Made by a program: the position numbers and the translations under genes | Shown here: positions 32,747 to 46,318 of the stretch, piece by piece | Layout of the letters: each line of letters opens with the position of its first letter | How positions within the stretch are numbered: position 1 is the stretch's first letter | Assembly: GCF_029227915.1 (NCBI RefSeq) | Contig: NC_079881.1 | Span: forward strand, 8,494,001 to 8,558,000 | Length of the DNA: 64,000 nt | Reading direction: 5' to 3' | Source: Hydractinia symbiolongicarpus | Lineage: Eukaryota; Cnidaria; Hydrozoa; Anthoathecata; Hydractiniidae | Notes under the pieces: generated by a model | Database searches by the model: none | What the model was told of the DNA's origin: nothing | Seen by the model: only the letters and a program-made list of their open reading frames with translations

Positions 32747-35700
32747 TTATGAAGTATTTTGATAAACAATTTCATCTTCTTCTTTCTCCGGTTGAAACGT
32801 CATATATGCCTCCTCGACATCTTCATCAACACGAATGCGATTCGTTGCATTCACATAAAGAGAGTCGTCATTGGTGGAATTCTTTTCGCTTTGTTGACGT
32901 TCTAAGTTCTCATACTCCACACGGCTATTGGCACCCGCTTCTGTGTATTCTTCGTCTTGAAAGTTTTCGTTCTTGTCTCGTTCTTGTAAGGTGGAGTACT
33001 GCATACTGTCAGGATCTATGGCAGAGTTGTCTAGTCCTGCATAATGGTCGTCTACTTCGATTTCATCGATAAACTTCTTCTTGCTTGACCTTTTACATCC
33101 CTGTCCCATTTGATTTCTAAAATAGATTCTAGTAAATTAGGAATAGTTTAGGCGAATTAATCTTTGCGAGATTATTCGAACAAATTTTCAAAAAAACTCT
33201 TCCTGACGAAATTAAGTTAACTATTGGCGAAAGTTAATTCTCGCGGAAAAAAAAACTCTACGAAGTTTTAAATTTACAGAAATTTTAATATTGTCTATGT
33301 AAAGGAAATGTTAATAGAGAAAATAGATAGATGGAAAAAATTTTCATAAGAGAGATAAGACGAGAATAACAAAAAATAATCGTATACAAGATTATTTTCT
33401 TTAATCATAACAATTCGCGAAAAAAAATGTAGGCATAATTATTAAACACCTTGTTCGCCAAGTTTTTACCTACTAATATTTAGGTATATCTCAACAGGTA
33501 TATCTCCAGCCTTTCAAAATTCCATGTCAACGCATAAACAAGCTAGCTCGCCGAGAACATGTAGCTTACCTTTTGAAAGTGACAAATATCAAACAGGATA
33601 TGACCACCGCAATACCGCCCACACCGCCAGCGACCGCCACTCCGATAGTTTTTGAATTCGTACCTAAAAACACGATCACAAAATAAAATTTTTAAAAATT
33701 AAAATATTTGATGCGTGTTTAGCGGAGTTGTGTCGTAGATAATTAAACTTTCGCGGCAAATATTTCGGCAGATAAATTGGTGCTGTTTCGAAGAAAAGTA
33801 AAGATAGAAATAGGTGTTTCACAAAAAACGTTTTTTTTTTATAATTCCATAATTATGCCCATTCTTAGAATAATTTCACATCATGTTGTCGCTGTTGTGA
33901 ATTTCAGCGAAACACTAAATGTCTTTTTCTATTTCGCCTAACCAAAATTTTCAGTTTGGTTGGCTTTGGTGTATAGAAATCTACGGATGATCCGTAGTGT
34001 TTTTCGCGCATTAAAATGTGGTTTTTATGTGGGGATAAAAGGGTTGTAACTACAGGACTAGACATCTGATTTTTAGCTATTTTATCAGCGGTACCTGTGA
34101 CATCATCATTTTTTTTCACTACAAGCCCGATTCCTTTAAAACACCATAAAAAATTGCATTAACAACTTATGAAAAGCGGTGATAATTTTCAAGTAATATG
34201 AATTGCAGATACTTTGTCCCTTTCCAGTTAACATGGATTAAAATTGACAGGTTAAATTCGACCTTTAAAGTCCGAAGAAGTTTCATTGTAAAAAGTATGC
34301 AGAAAATGATTAGGCTTTTACCCGGACAAAAGAACAGCCCTTACATTTACCTTTTCCCTGTCCTACACAAGCACCTGTTACATGATGACATTCAGCGCAT
34401 TTACATCTATGTTGACAACCATTTCCATACCAACCATCACGACACCCTAAAACACAGGAAGGTATGATTACAGTTGTGGTACGTACTGTGTTAAAAGCAT
34501 TAAATATCATATTTTCTATGCACATAAGAATACGGGATTTTAAAAAGGGCAACCTAAACAGCGAATTAACGTCACTTCCAATTCATGGTTACTGCGAATA
34601 ACCTAAGTTTGACAAATTATCGCGTAGAAGACGTGTCCGTTAGCACATGGAAGAACAAATTAAGATAAAACATTGTGGATGACTTCTTTTAAGTCGTAGA
34701 TGACGTCACCATACATTTTAAGAACCTGAAAAAAAGATTAAAACAGAAAATCTGGAAACAAAAAAGACCGACATTTGACGCGTGCTTAATAAAATATGAC
34801 TTTGGAATTGTTGAGGATATTAGATTAATTAAAAATAATAGAAAGTTACCAACATATAGGGTTAATGTTAAAAGCTGTTTGTGAAAGTAATTTTCTTTGC
34901 TTTTTTTATTCGTATTGTTTTTTCGTGAAATTTGTATATTTGGTAACCTAGGTTATCACAAGAACATCAGAGATTTTGGTACTCATGTTCGTTTAGATTA
35001 GTTTTGAGTGTTGTTACAACTCGGAATGTAGTGGAATTAAAGAAAAAGAAAACAACATTTTATTACTCATTTTTTAAATGACATATTTAACAATAATAAA
35101 TAATTTTTACATTAAATTATGTTTAGTGGCGCTATGCAAGTATCACACTGATCCGACCAACCGACGGGTAAATTTTCGGGGTAAATACGACTATTTGTCG
35201 GGTAAAAACGACGATTTGTCTAATAAATACGACATCATAATTTATCATTTGAATAATTAAATGTAAAAATCTTTAGACGCGAAAATCTCGAAAAAAAGGC
35301 TTCATTAAACAACTTTTGAAACGTTGAAGGTCAAGTTATTAGTTATAGATTTCTTTTATCCACCGATATTTTAAAAGATTCAGTCAACATCAACAAAAAC
35401 AAAGTTTAGTTACGATCTTTAGGCGTATTTAGAATTGACATGGTCCAAAAAAATTGATCTACGAGATTTCAAGTACGTGGAATCCCACTCTGTTTAAAAA
35501 TTTAGTTAACCTTTCAGAGGAAGCAGTCACGTAGGCAACTTTTTCAGCTCTACAACTTAGTTCAACATCATTTGTCACTTGTGATTTCCTTTAAATTTTA
35601 GGTAGCCTGGTCTATATTAACTCCATATGAACTGGTTTTTCAACACACACATACATTCTTTACATGACAGTCCCATAAATCCATCTGTACAATTACAAGC

Positions 35701-38700
35701 ACCAGTTACATGGTGACACGTCGCACCATTTTGACATGCGCATTGGTGTCGACATTCTTTTCCATAGTTGTCTTTTAGACAAACTGAAAAAAATAAAATG
35801 CAAACATAAACAAAACAACATCCACACCAAAAGTTAAATAAATTATGAAAATATTGTGTTTTATAAGCAAGTGTATAAACAGCCAATTGGGTGACACAAT
35901 ATAAAATACGATCTTTTTTACACTGTTGCTTTGCTTGTAACTAAACAAACGCGACAATAAAAAAAATAGGTTTCTTACGTTCTATGAAATGGTTATAATG
36001 GCGCAGTACCTTTTAGTTTCAAATAATGGACACGATGGATGAATATGGATAATAGGTTTGATAAATGTTCTGTTTTAGCTGTCAGTAATGTTTTGTTAAA
36101 ACATTTTTGCATTTTAAGAATCTTACATTACGCGAGTATTATTCCCTATAAAATTATTTAGCAGCGAATTTAAGTCTTAGGCGTTGGGCCATTTTGCTTG
36201 GTTATAATAAAGCAGTAAAAAGCAATCGAAAAATTCTGGACTGAATAGGGTTAAGTTTAATAAGCTTATTTTAAAAATTGCTACGCTATATGACAGACCA
36301 CTTTGGAATTATTTTGGTTTCCCGACACATTTTTACTCTGGCAAACGAATAAATAAAACAAAATATTTTCCTCAATCACCACAACTAAATTAATTCATTT
36401 ACACTTTAACATTTTTTAAGAGTAGCAACTACTCAAAAACCAACATACCATTTTGACAATAGTTGCCATAGTAACCATCTGTGCAAGTACAATTTCCATT
36501 AATTGAGTTGCACAAAGCATTGTTCTGACAAAGACACGTTTGATTGCAATTCTTACCAAAATGAGTATTACTGCAATTTTGCACTAAAATGAGAAAATAA
36601 CTTCTATTTCCACCAATGTGCTTTAGAAGGGCGTGGTAAGGGTGGTCATAATGACTGCAACATGATTTGTGGGTTGGTTTTGATCGGTTAGGCCATGGAG
36701 GTATAAAAGATTTTTTACCTCCATGGTCAGGTGAATTTTTATTGGTTGTTAGAAAGGCTGTCTGTCTGCAATCACTTGGAAGTTGACTCGTCTTAACTTC
36801 AGAGCTGCAAAAATACATGCATTGCGACCAGAAAAAGTGTAAATGCGCATGCGCAGATAATAAACACTGGGAGCTACGGACAATAACGCCATAATAAAAA
36901 GCGGTCTTTAGAAAAATGAAAGAGTTACACAATAAGAACGTAAATACGGTCTTATTACTCCTACTCACCTTTTTCACAAGAAGTTCCGGTAAATCCATCT
37001 GCACATTTACAAGCACCAGTTACATGGTTACACGCCGCACCATTTTGACAAGTGCAGTTGCCTTGGCAATCTTTTCCATAGTGGTCTTCTGGACAAACTG
37101 CCAGAAAAAAGTTGAATTAGCTTTATTATTATTATTATTTTTATTATTATCATCATCATCATCATCTTCAGTTCATTGTGTGATATTATAGCAAGCAAAA
37201 GTATATCCTTACATATTGCAATTAAACTAAATCTTATTTTAAAAGCAGCAGCAATGTGTTTGAAACACAACATTGAGCTTCCATGATTAAACAGCCTTAA
37301 TTTTGTGCATTGTGGAAGAACTTGGGCTGGAATCTTCTTCTTTACAATAATTTTACTTTCGTGTTTACGCTTACATCACTCTAAAAATTGGAAGCCATTT
37401 TGAATCTTAAGGTGTGGGCACAGCTGTAACTCTTATAAACGGGAAGAACATTCTACTAAGATATCATCAACCCATTCATTCCGAATCGGATTCGGGGACC
37501 CAGGTTCCGGGGATAATGTTCTTTTTACGTAAGAAGTATTTTTGTTCCAATCTTTTTACCTAGTTCACATGATCTTCCAGTAAATCCTTTAGTGCAGTTG
37601 CATAGACCAGTGATGTGATGACATGTTGCATTATTTTTACAGTGACATCTGTTGATGCATCCTTTTCCATAGAAGCCAGCATCACATACTACAAAAATAC
37701 ATGTTTTTAAGATGACCAAGTTCATAAAAACGTTGAGGCTAAGCTTTTGCCAAAAATTAAGAACAAGGTACTTTGTCTAAATCTCTTCCATTAACTATAA
37801 GTAGAATTACAAAGAAGAGAATTATTTTCAAATAATTTGTTTTCCCTTGTTGTTAATATACACATAACATAACTTTAACACCATTAACTATTTCCTATGC
37901 TATAAAATTTTCATCCTTACCCAAAATCTGACAATATTTGTGATTTTTGTTGTTGTTGAAATATCTCATTTTGCAATTTGTGAGGAAGAAGATAAGAATA
38001 TAAGAACATTAGGAAGCTAAAAGTGCCTCATTCAGATAAGAACGCGGATAAGATCATTCGAAGCTAAAAGTGCCTCAGTTGGAATTTAGACTTTCTTTTT
38101 TAAAAGAAATGTGGAAATGTAAAGCTAAAGCTTAGATGTTCTTACTTTTGTCAACTACAAAAGTCTTTGACAAGTTTTGGTCTAAATAATTTCTTATGAA
38201 GCTTGAAATAAACAGCAAATGCATAAATATGGAATAAAAAATAGCACAGTTTCGCATTTTAATTCATTATTTAACAATTCTTTAGTGCTGTCGCCCATAA
38301 GCCAGTGCAAGTATATGAAAAATCTGAAATTTAAAAACATTAAACTAACTCGACTTCATATCAAGGGATGTTTTTGCAAGAGAAACTAGTGCTGTGTGAA
38401 TTATCACAATACCAAAACATTCGGTTAATGTTTATTGTACACATTAAATAAGACTGCTAAAAATTAGAGGTTCGCTAGTACAATTGCTGATAACTTCACT
38501 GTCCAATTTTCTGAATGTTGGTCGAGTCGTAAAATATTATGATTTTGTGGCATAGAAAATGATAATTTGATAATCCGAACCTTCCTATTTTTATTACATG
38601 CCAGAACAACTGTTTCTTGAGTAAGAAAATGAATTTTTTGTTTTTACAAAAAAAGGAATTTGCTTCTATTCCCGATTTGTAGATCTAACCATTAATCAAT

Positions 38701-39503
38701 ATCTTTTCTGGATACCCAGTTCATAAACCCTCTTTATACAGCTTTGTCACTAGTTCATCCTAAAAAGATCTGTATTTTGTACAAGAGAAAAATATTTTCT
38801 TAAAAACTAAAGAACCAAAAGAATTGCAATTCACACGTCAACATACCATTTTGACAAGAGTTGCCATAGTAACCATCCGTGCAAGTACAATTTCCATTAA
38901 TTGAGTTGCACAAAGCATTGTTCTGACAAAGACACGTTTGATTGCAATTCTTACCAAAACGAGTATTATTGCAATTTTGCACTAAAATGAGAAAATAAAA
39001 TTTGCTTTAATGGTTTGTGTATGTGAGGAACGGCGTGATGAGGGCGGTCATTATTGATCGGTTAGGCCATGAAGGTATAAAAGATTCTATACCTGCATGG
39101 TTAGGCAAGTGAATTTTTATTGGTTGTTAGAAAGGCTGTCTGTCTGCAATCACTTGGAAGTTGACTCGTCTTAACTTCAAAGCAGCCAAAATACATGTAT
39201 TACGACCAGAAAAAATGCGATTGCGCATGTGCAGATAATAAACGCTTGGAGCTACGGAGAAGAACGCCATAACGGAAAGTAGTCTTCAGAAAAATGGAAG
39301 AGTTACACAATACGAACGTAAATACGGTCTTGTTACTCCTACTCACCTTTTTCACAAGAAGTTCCGGTAAATCCATCTGCACATTTACAAGCACCAGTTA
39401 CATGGTTACACGTCGCACCATTTTGACAAGTGCAGTTGCCTTGGCAATCTTTTCCATAGCGGTCTTCTGGACAAACTGCCAGAAATAAGTTTATTGAATT
39501 AGC

Positions 39504-39535
<32 letters not shown>

Positions 39536-42500
39536 CATCATCATCATCATCTGCAGTTCATTGTGTGATATTATAGCAAGCAAAAGTATATCCTTACATA
39601 TTGCAAATAAACTAAATCTTATTTTAAAAGCAGCAGCAGCGTGGTTGAAACACAACATTGAGCTTCCATGATTAAACAGCCTTAATTTTGTGCATTGTGG
39701 AAGAACTTGGGCTGGAATCTTCTTCTTTACACTAATTTTACTTTCGTGTTTACGCTTACATCACTCTACAAATTGGAAGCCATTTTGAATCTTAAGGTGT
39801 GGGCACAGCTGTAACTTTTATAAACGGGAAGAACATTCTACTAAGATATCATCAACCTATTTATTCGGAATCGGATTCGGTGACCCAGGTTCCGGGGATA
39901 ATGTTTTGTTTATGTAAGAAGTATTTTTGTAGCAATCTTTTTACCTAGTTCACATGATCTTCCAGTAAATCCTTTAGTGCAGTTGCATAGACCAGTGATG
40001 TGATGACATGTTGCATTATTTTTACAGTGACATCTGTTGATGCATCCTTTTCCATAGAAGCCAGCATCACATACTACAAAAATACATGTTTTTAAGATGA
40101 CCAAGTTCATAAAAACGTTAAGGCTAAGCTTTTGCCAAAAATTAAGAACAAGGTACTTTGTCTAAATCTCTTCCATTAACTATAAGTAGAAATACAAAGA
40201 AGAGAATTATTTTCAAATAATTTGTTTTCCCTTGTTGTTAATATACGCATAACATAACTTTAACACCATTAACTTCTTCCTATGCTATAAAATTTTCATC
40301 CTTACCCAAAAATCTGACAATATTTGTGATTTTTGTTGTTGTTGAAATATCTCATTTTGCAATTTGTGAGGAAGAAGATAAGAATATAAGAACATTAGGA
40401 GGCTAAAAGTGCCTCATTCAGATAAGAATGCAGTTAAGATCATTCGAAGCTAAAAGTGCCTCAGTTGGAATTTAGACTTTCTTTTTTAAAAGAAATGTGG
40501 AAATGTAAAGCTAAAGCTTAGATGTTCTTACTTTTGTCAACTACAAAAGTCTTTGACAGATTTTGGTCTAAATAATTTCTTATGAAGCTTGAAATAAACA
40601 GCAAATGCATAAATATGGAATAAAAAATAGCACAGTTTCGCATTTTAATTCATTATTTAACAATTCTTTAGTGCTGTCGCCCATAAGCCAGTGCAAGTAT
40701 ATGAAAAATCTGAAATTTAAAAACATTAAACTAACTCGACTTCATATCAAGGGATGTTTTTGCAAGAGAAACTAGTGCTGTGCGAATTATCACAATACCA
40801 AAACATTCGGTTAAGGTTTATTGTACATATTAAATAAGACTGCTAAAAATTAGAGGTTCGCTAGTACAATTGCTGATAACTTCACTGTCCAATTTTCTGA
40901 ATGTTCGTCGAGTCGTAAAATATTATGATTTTGTGGCATAGAAAATGATAATTTGATAATCCGAACCTTCCTATTTTTATTACATGCCAGAACAACTTTT
41001 TCTTGAGTAAGAAAATAAATTTTTTGTTTTTACAAAAAAAAGGAATTTGCTTCTATTCCCGATTTGTAGATCTAACCATTAATCAATATCTTTTCTGGAT
41101 ACCCAGTTCATAAACCCTCTTTATTCAGCTTTGTCACTAGTTCATCCTAAAAAGATCTGTATTTTGTACAAGAGAAAAATATTTTCTCAAAAACTAAAGA
41201 ACCAAAAGAATTGCAATTCACACGTCAACATACCATTTTGACAAGAGTTGCCATAGTAACCATCTGTGCAAGTACAATTTCCATTAATTGAGTTACACAA
41301 AGCATTGTTCTGACAAAGACACGTTTGATTGCAATTCTTACCAAAATGAGTATTGTCACATCCTATAATTAAAGGCAAAACTACAGAACAGTCTGTTAAG
41401 TTCTCTATAAATACTGGCACCAATGCAGATCAAACCCTGAGCATTCAAAATCAAACTGTGATGCCAGCAGATTTAGATAGCCATCCAAACATGTTAATTT
41501 AGAGTTTAATCTTAAGAAGCAGGCTGGCCAATTACGCTAAATCCGGCGTAAATCCGGCGAAAATTAGGCAAAAAACGTTTCTTAAAACATGAGTGCTGCT
41601 ATGGTTTAATCTACAGACAGACGGTCGGACGAACGGACGGACAGACAGACGGTATTATAATTAATGGTCAATTTATTGTGATGTTTGTAAAGCATAGACT
41701 TTTTGTGGACTTTTTAATGAAGCTTTGTACTTCAAATTCACTTTGTTAAGGTAGTTTCAGTAGGTTTTATAAATATTTTAAACTAGCCTGACAGCTGCGC
41801 AGGCTTCGTTAATACATACATACTTGATTGATTAAATGTCCTTCCTTGAGCAAGCTACCTTGAGCAATTATTTGAGTAATTGCGATTATTTTGAAGGGTT
41901 GTTTACTGACATTAGCTAGATTTTACCTTAAGCATTTATTTAAGTAGGGGCGTTTTATTGGGACGTGGGGATTAAATCAGTCAACTATGAAAGCTTGCGA
42001 CATCAACTTTTTATTTTTTCAAAATCCATCTACATTGACAAAACAGGCCATAATGTACAGTTTCTGATCAAAACAATGTCAACAACCTTTCTCATGAAAA
42101 TCAAGGAAAATAACTTTCGCGAATGGCTCCTTTAAACTTTTTGCGTAAATTACCTTTCAAGATAGATATAGGTGCTGATTGTTATGTGTTCAAGGAGGTC
42201 TTGAAATATCAACTATAAAAAACTACATGATTTTGAATCGATTCAAAGAGTTGGTTAACAATTATTACAGGAAACTTATAAGAATAAAAGTGATATAAAG
42301 AAAAATTTCAATCTATTTTGAGGGGATCAACATTCACGATTAAGCCTTTTAAAAAAAGTTTTGCAGAGCCTAACTTTTACAATTTGGGTCAAAAACAGCA
42401 AAACTTTATTCCTTTAAAGTATCCAATTTTTTTTCAGCTATCACTGTAAGACAAATTACAGAAATAAAGATTATTTGTTATTTGTTTATTTTTTGATTGA

Positions 42501-43389
42501 CATTTTTAAGATTGGCAAAAATATCACCTTGCTAACACCCTGCAGAGGGAGGGGGGGGGGCAAAAATGCAACTTCTGTATATGGACAATAATATGACTCT
42601 TTGTGGTTTAGGAGTCTTCGCAACTACTTAACATAATGTCAGCCAAATATAATTACAAGGTCAAGAATATTAAGAAGAAGATGTTAAGGAAATTAGGGTC
42701 ATGTGCATTATTTAGAACTTTGTTGTGCTTTTTCCATGGCTCACATTTCCACAATTTTTTATAGGCAAGAAAAAACAAAAATGCAATAACTTCTAGCAAC
42801 AATCTTGCTTTAGTTTGAAACTTTCAATAAAAATGTTTGAAACTTAAATTAAATTGCGAGAAAGTACTAGTAGATCTGCAAAAAGCATTTATTTTACCTT
42901 GTGATTACAACGTCTTTGTAGAAATTACTCAACTTAAGGCAGCAGAAAAAAAGTTTGGTATATGGACAGGTTATTAAGGACATTATCAAAATATCTAGCT
43001 TCAACTGTTGACCTCGCTTTGTTCTATATTGTACTTCTTAGTATGACTGAATAAGAACCTAATGGCAATATCTAACCTTTGTTACACAATGGACCTTCAA
43101 AACCTTCAGTACAATCACAGCTATTATTTTTACATGTTCCACCATTTTGACACATGCAAACCGGAGGACAATTTTTTTCATTGCATACTACAAAAAAGAA
43201 GATTGAACAATAAACTCTTACATGCTAATAAATAAAACCATCCATATAAAAAACAAAATTTCCTTCTATATTGGGAGCCATCAGAAACATGTTAAAAATT
43301 GACAAATAAATATGCTGAAACTTACAAATGCACATTTTGGAAGCGTTCAACGCATAACCACTTTTACATGATGTAAACGTATAAGATAT
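32747..43389 (-). CDS. MEGF10/Draper/CED-1-like multi-EGF transmembrane receptor
   Basis: Exons in transcript order: 43389-43326 (EMI-like tail, TFTSCKSGYAL), 43187-43077, 41362-41234, 40073-39945, 39475-39347, 38981-38847, 37688-37560, 37097-36969, 36583-36449, 35783-35655, 34446-34351 (ten EGF/laminin-EGF exons), 33663-33570 (transmembrane, VAVAGGVGGIAVVISCLIFV) and 33116-32747 (cytoplasmic, stop). All EGF exons have lengths divisible by three and start with two and end with one base of a split codon, so they can be duplicated or skipped in frame; all junctions stay open. Repeats read CxxxYGxxCxxxCxCxNxAxCxxxxGxCxCxxGxxGxxC as in MEGF10. The 34351 exon is a shortened repeat. The tail has seven tyrosines, including YSTL, YENL, YVNA, YMTF and YQNT. 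The family acts in engulfment and scavenging at the plasma membrane; that role here is inference. One or more 5' exons are missing. Confidence 0.88.
36449..41233 (-). repeat. Tandem duplication of a three-exon EGF module, 2.39-kb unit
   Basis: Copy one 36449-38846, copy two 38847-41233. Exon offsets are 2398, 2378 and 2385, and the next exon (41234) repeats the first type at offset 2387. Exons 36969/39347 and 37560/39945 and the introns between (for example 37700-38800 against 40090-41190) are nearly identical. Both copies carry the same intronic ATT/ATC trinucleotide tract with different lengths (37117-37166, 39505-39552). Confidence 0.92.
41520..41660. repeat. GACG/GACA tetranucleotide patch at the edge of a dispersed repeat
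   Basis: CAGACAGACGGTCGGACGAA and following GGACGGACAGACAGACGG, then TATTATAATTAA. A similar GACAGACAGACAGAC..TATTATATTATAG occurs at 62030-62068, suggesting the ends of a common dispersed repeat. Confidence 0.5.
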
Positions 43390-43638
43390 CTGTTTGTAAA
43401 ATGTTTTTGAAATTGTTCTGTAACTCAATCTAAGAGAAGGATGCTAATTCATTCAATCATTGTGCCCTGCATGGAAGAGAGTTATTTAAAATATACCATA
43501 ACATTCTAAGGAGTTTTCCTGGAATTATTTAAAGGAGTATTTATTTTAGCATGGATCTTGTCTGTGTAGAGAATTAGAACTAATGAGTTCACGAGGAGTT
43601 CTCAACTATATTGTGATATAATCCACATGCCTACTTAG

Positions 43639-43679
43639 TTTTCTATTTATCCCAACCAATGGTTGGAATAAATAGAAAA
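43639..43679. repeat. Quasi-perfect 41-bp palindrome
   Basis: TTTTCTATTTATCCCAACCA faces its reverse complement across one base, with a single mismatch in 20 pairs. It could extrude as a cruciform. It lies upstream of the EMI-like exon in the receptor gene's transcript sense. Confidence 0.85.
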
Positions 43680-45169
43680 TAAATTGCAAAAAATTGCCAT
43701 TACACAAATTAGGAATATTTGGTTTTTTTTACAGTTACAGCACATTCTCTAATATTAGGGAAAATTAAAAGGTCCAATGCAACATTTTCACAGAGTGTAA
43801 TGCGAGTGCTTCTTTATCATTGATTTTACATGTTCTGTGAAATAACTGTTCCTTTTTGTATAATGTATGCCAATATGCAAAATCAACATAGCAATTTTGA
43901 GTAAAAACTAAGATATATATGCAGAATGAGTTTTATGTTATTAGTTTAATAACCTCATAATAACGCAAAAGTTTAAACATATCTCAGAAAAGGTATTTAA
44001 ACGAAAAAGGCGCTGTTTTAAAATTTGAGGACAAGGAGGATATGTAAAGGATATTTAATAAAAAGGGCACAGCATTTGAAGCAAAAGTTCCTGCTAAACT
44101 CACTAAATTAAATTATTTCACTTGAAAAAGTTGCTAAATTTATTGATGTTTTAAATATTTTGAAGATGTCATTGACTTTTTTGATGAGGTAACCCCTGTT
44201 TTAGTTCTGCCTTTTTTTAAATACCCACAACAAACGAGCAATCTTCCACATCCTTAAAATTTCTAATTAGTTTCTTTCCCTTATAATTTCTATTTTAATT
44301 TTAATTTTTTAATTTTCAAACTAGTCTAGGGTTGTTACCAATGTATTGCCAATTCTTAAAGTACTTAATTCTTAAAGTAAAGTGCACTTTTTCTTTTAGT
44401 AATTGAAAAAATCAAGCAAAACGTCAATGGACCTACCTTGATTTAAAACATTAGAAAAAACTAATAACCCAATCCTCGGAAAACTTTGAACGGTTTTGAC
44501 TCTACTGGGATAAAAATCCTCGAAAAAATTGACTTTTTTATCTTTGTGCGAAAAATCAGAATAAAATAATGATCCAATCCTGAGAAATGTTGTAAACACC
44601 ATATTTTGGACCGTTGGCTTGTTTTGTGCATAAACTCACTGATAATTTTTTTTTTAAAAAAAAAAAGACTTTGTCATATTTAAGGGTTTATTTTTTTTTT
44701 ATCTTTGTGCAAAAAATCTGAAAAAACTAATATCTTTCCAGCTAGTTAAGTATAGTATTTATACCTCGATTTTTTGCAACGGAAAAGAGATGTTAAATTC
44801 CAGCATGCTGAATAATAAACTGACGTATAGCTCACATGAACCAATTTTTGATATGGTTGATTACAACTATGGAAAAAATAATTGCAAAATTAATCAGAAT
44901 ATACAATACAATACTCCATTGTACAAAGTGCAATGCGTACACTATTTTTAATTTAAGTTTAAATCTGTTGTTATTTATTTTAACAAACAAACACAATAAA
45001 GTTGGTATGGATTTCTTGGAATAAAATCATCACAGAACGTGTGCAATAATAATGTATAAAAGTTTAAGGTGTCGCAAGAAGTGTTACTTGCAAGATAGGT
45101 TGTGCTTGAAAAACAGCTTCAAGAGTAACTTGCTTTAATGACTAGCTGAGCTTTTTAGATTAAGGTAAC

Positions 45170-45390
45170 AGGTAGGAGGTTGCATGAAGCCTGTATCATT
45201 GTAGGGTAGTGAGACATGGGCAGTCAAGCAGAAAGATCTGCTGTATAGAAGGGAATGATATAAGATAATTGTGTGGGTGTAACACCAGTTCAAAAGACAG
45301 AAAGGTGAGATATAAAACAGGCTAAGTATTTGTAGCGCTACAGATAAGAAGATGGAGTTGGTTTGAACATTTGGAAAAGCAATTGAAAAT
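45170..45390 (+). mobile_element. Non-LTR retrotransposon reverse transcriptase fragment
   Basis: Broken translation reads CMKPVSL-stop-GSETWAVKQ, then CVGVTPVQKTER, then WSWFEHLEK, matching the order of the C-terminal LINE motifs LYGSETW, MCGVSLRDR and LRWFGHVER. Stops and indels; inactive. Confidence 0.7.
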
Positions 45391-46318
45391 ATAACAACAA
45401 AAAAGAAATTGTTTTTGCTAGAGCGTAGTTACGTTATCTTGTTCTGTTCTCAATGTAGTAATATTTTAGCATAATGTTCACTTGTGTTTGTGAAATGCAA
45501 GTTTTATATGTTTTAGCTACCCCGTAAATTTAAAACAAAAACAGTAAAAAAGGTGAAATAGCTTTTCTAAATGTTTTTAACTTTCAATGATTTTCTTATT
45601 TAACAAAGAAAACTATTATATATATAAGGTGACTCCAACATAATTAGTTGTTTTACGGGCGAAGTCAATAGTAGCTAATGGTTGGTCGGTTGGCAAAATA
45701 AAAATAATTTTATCGAGAATGTATGGTCAGAACAACAACAAAAAAACTAATAAAACAACGGAGGGTGTGCAGTACCGCCTGCATGTAACTTTACATGTAC
45801 GCAAGTTTTTCGACGTCATGCAACAATCTCATGTCTACATAAAGAACTTTCACATATCTTTTGTTTACACACGAACTTAATTGCTTTCTGTTGTTATCCT
45901 CGTGCGCAAGTCATAACAATAACATTTGTTAAATCCTTTTGTTGTCACATGTAACATGCATGTTATTGCTTAAATGTGTTAAAGATCAGGAAAGCTATTG
46001 AAATATATTATTTTAGAAAAAAGAACGAACATAACACTTTATATTTAAAAAAACTAATGCTGCTACTTTTTAAAACTTTTAGAATATTTCTTTATGATCG
46101 AATCATATTTTTTAGCATGCAAAACTTTTAAAAGTTCTTCTTATAAAAAGCAACGTTTAACAATACAAACAGAAAAACCTTACGTTCAAGACTTTTCCCT
46201 TCATGATAAGACTTCAAAAACAAATTAAATTTCAATACCGAAGAAAAAAAATACTAAAAATCTAACTTTTGATGTTCTTGACAGATCTAAACACTCATTG
46301 TGAGAACATTTTGTTTTT

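Noticed and set aside
34097-34123. Possible 27-bp micro-exon (VKKNDDVTG) between the last EGF and transmembrane exons
   Set aside because: The flanking exons already join in frame without it; splice signals are weak and there is no other support.
36429-37016. 195-codon minus frame spanning an EGF exon
   Set aside because: Only 36449-36583 is exon; the rest is intron that happens to stay open.
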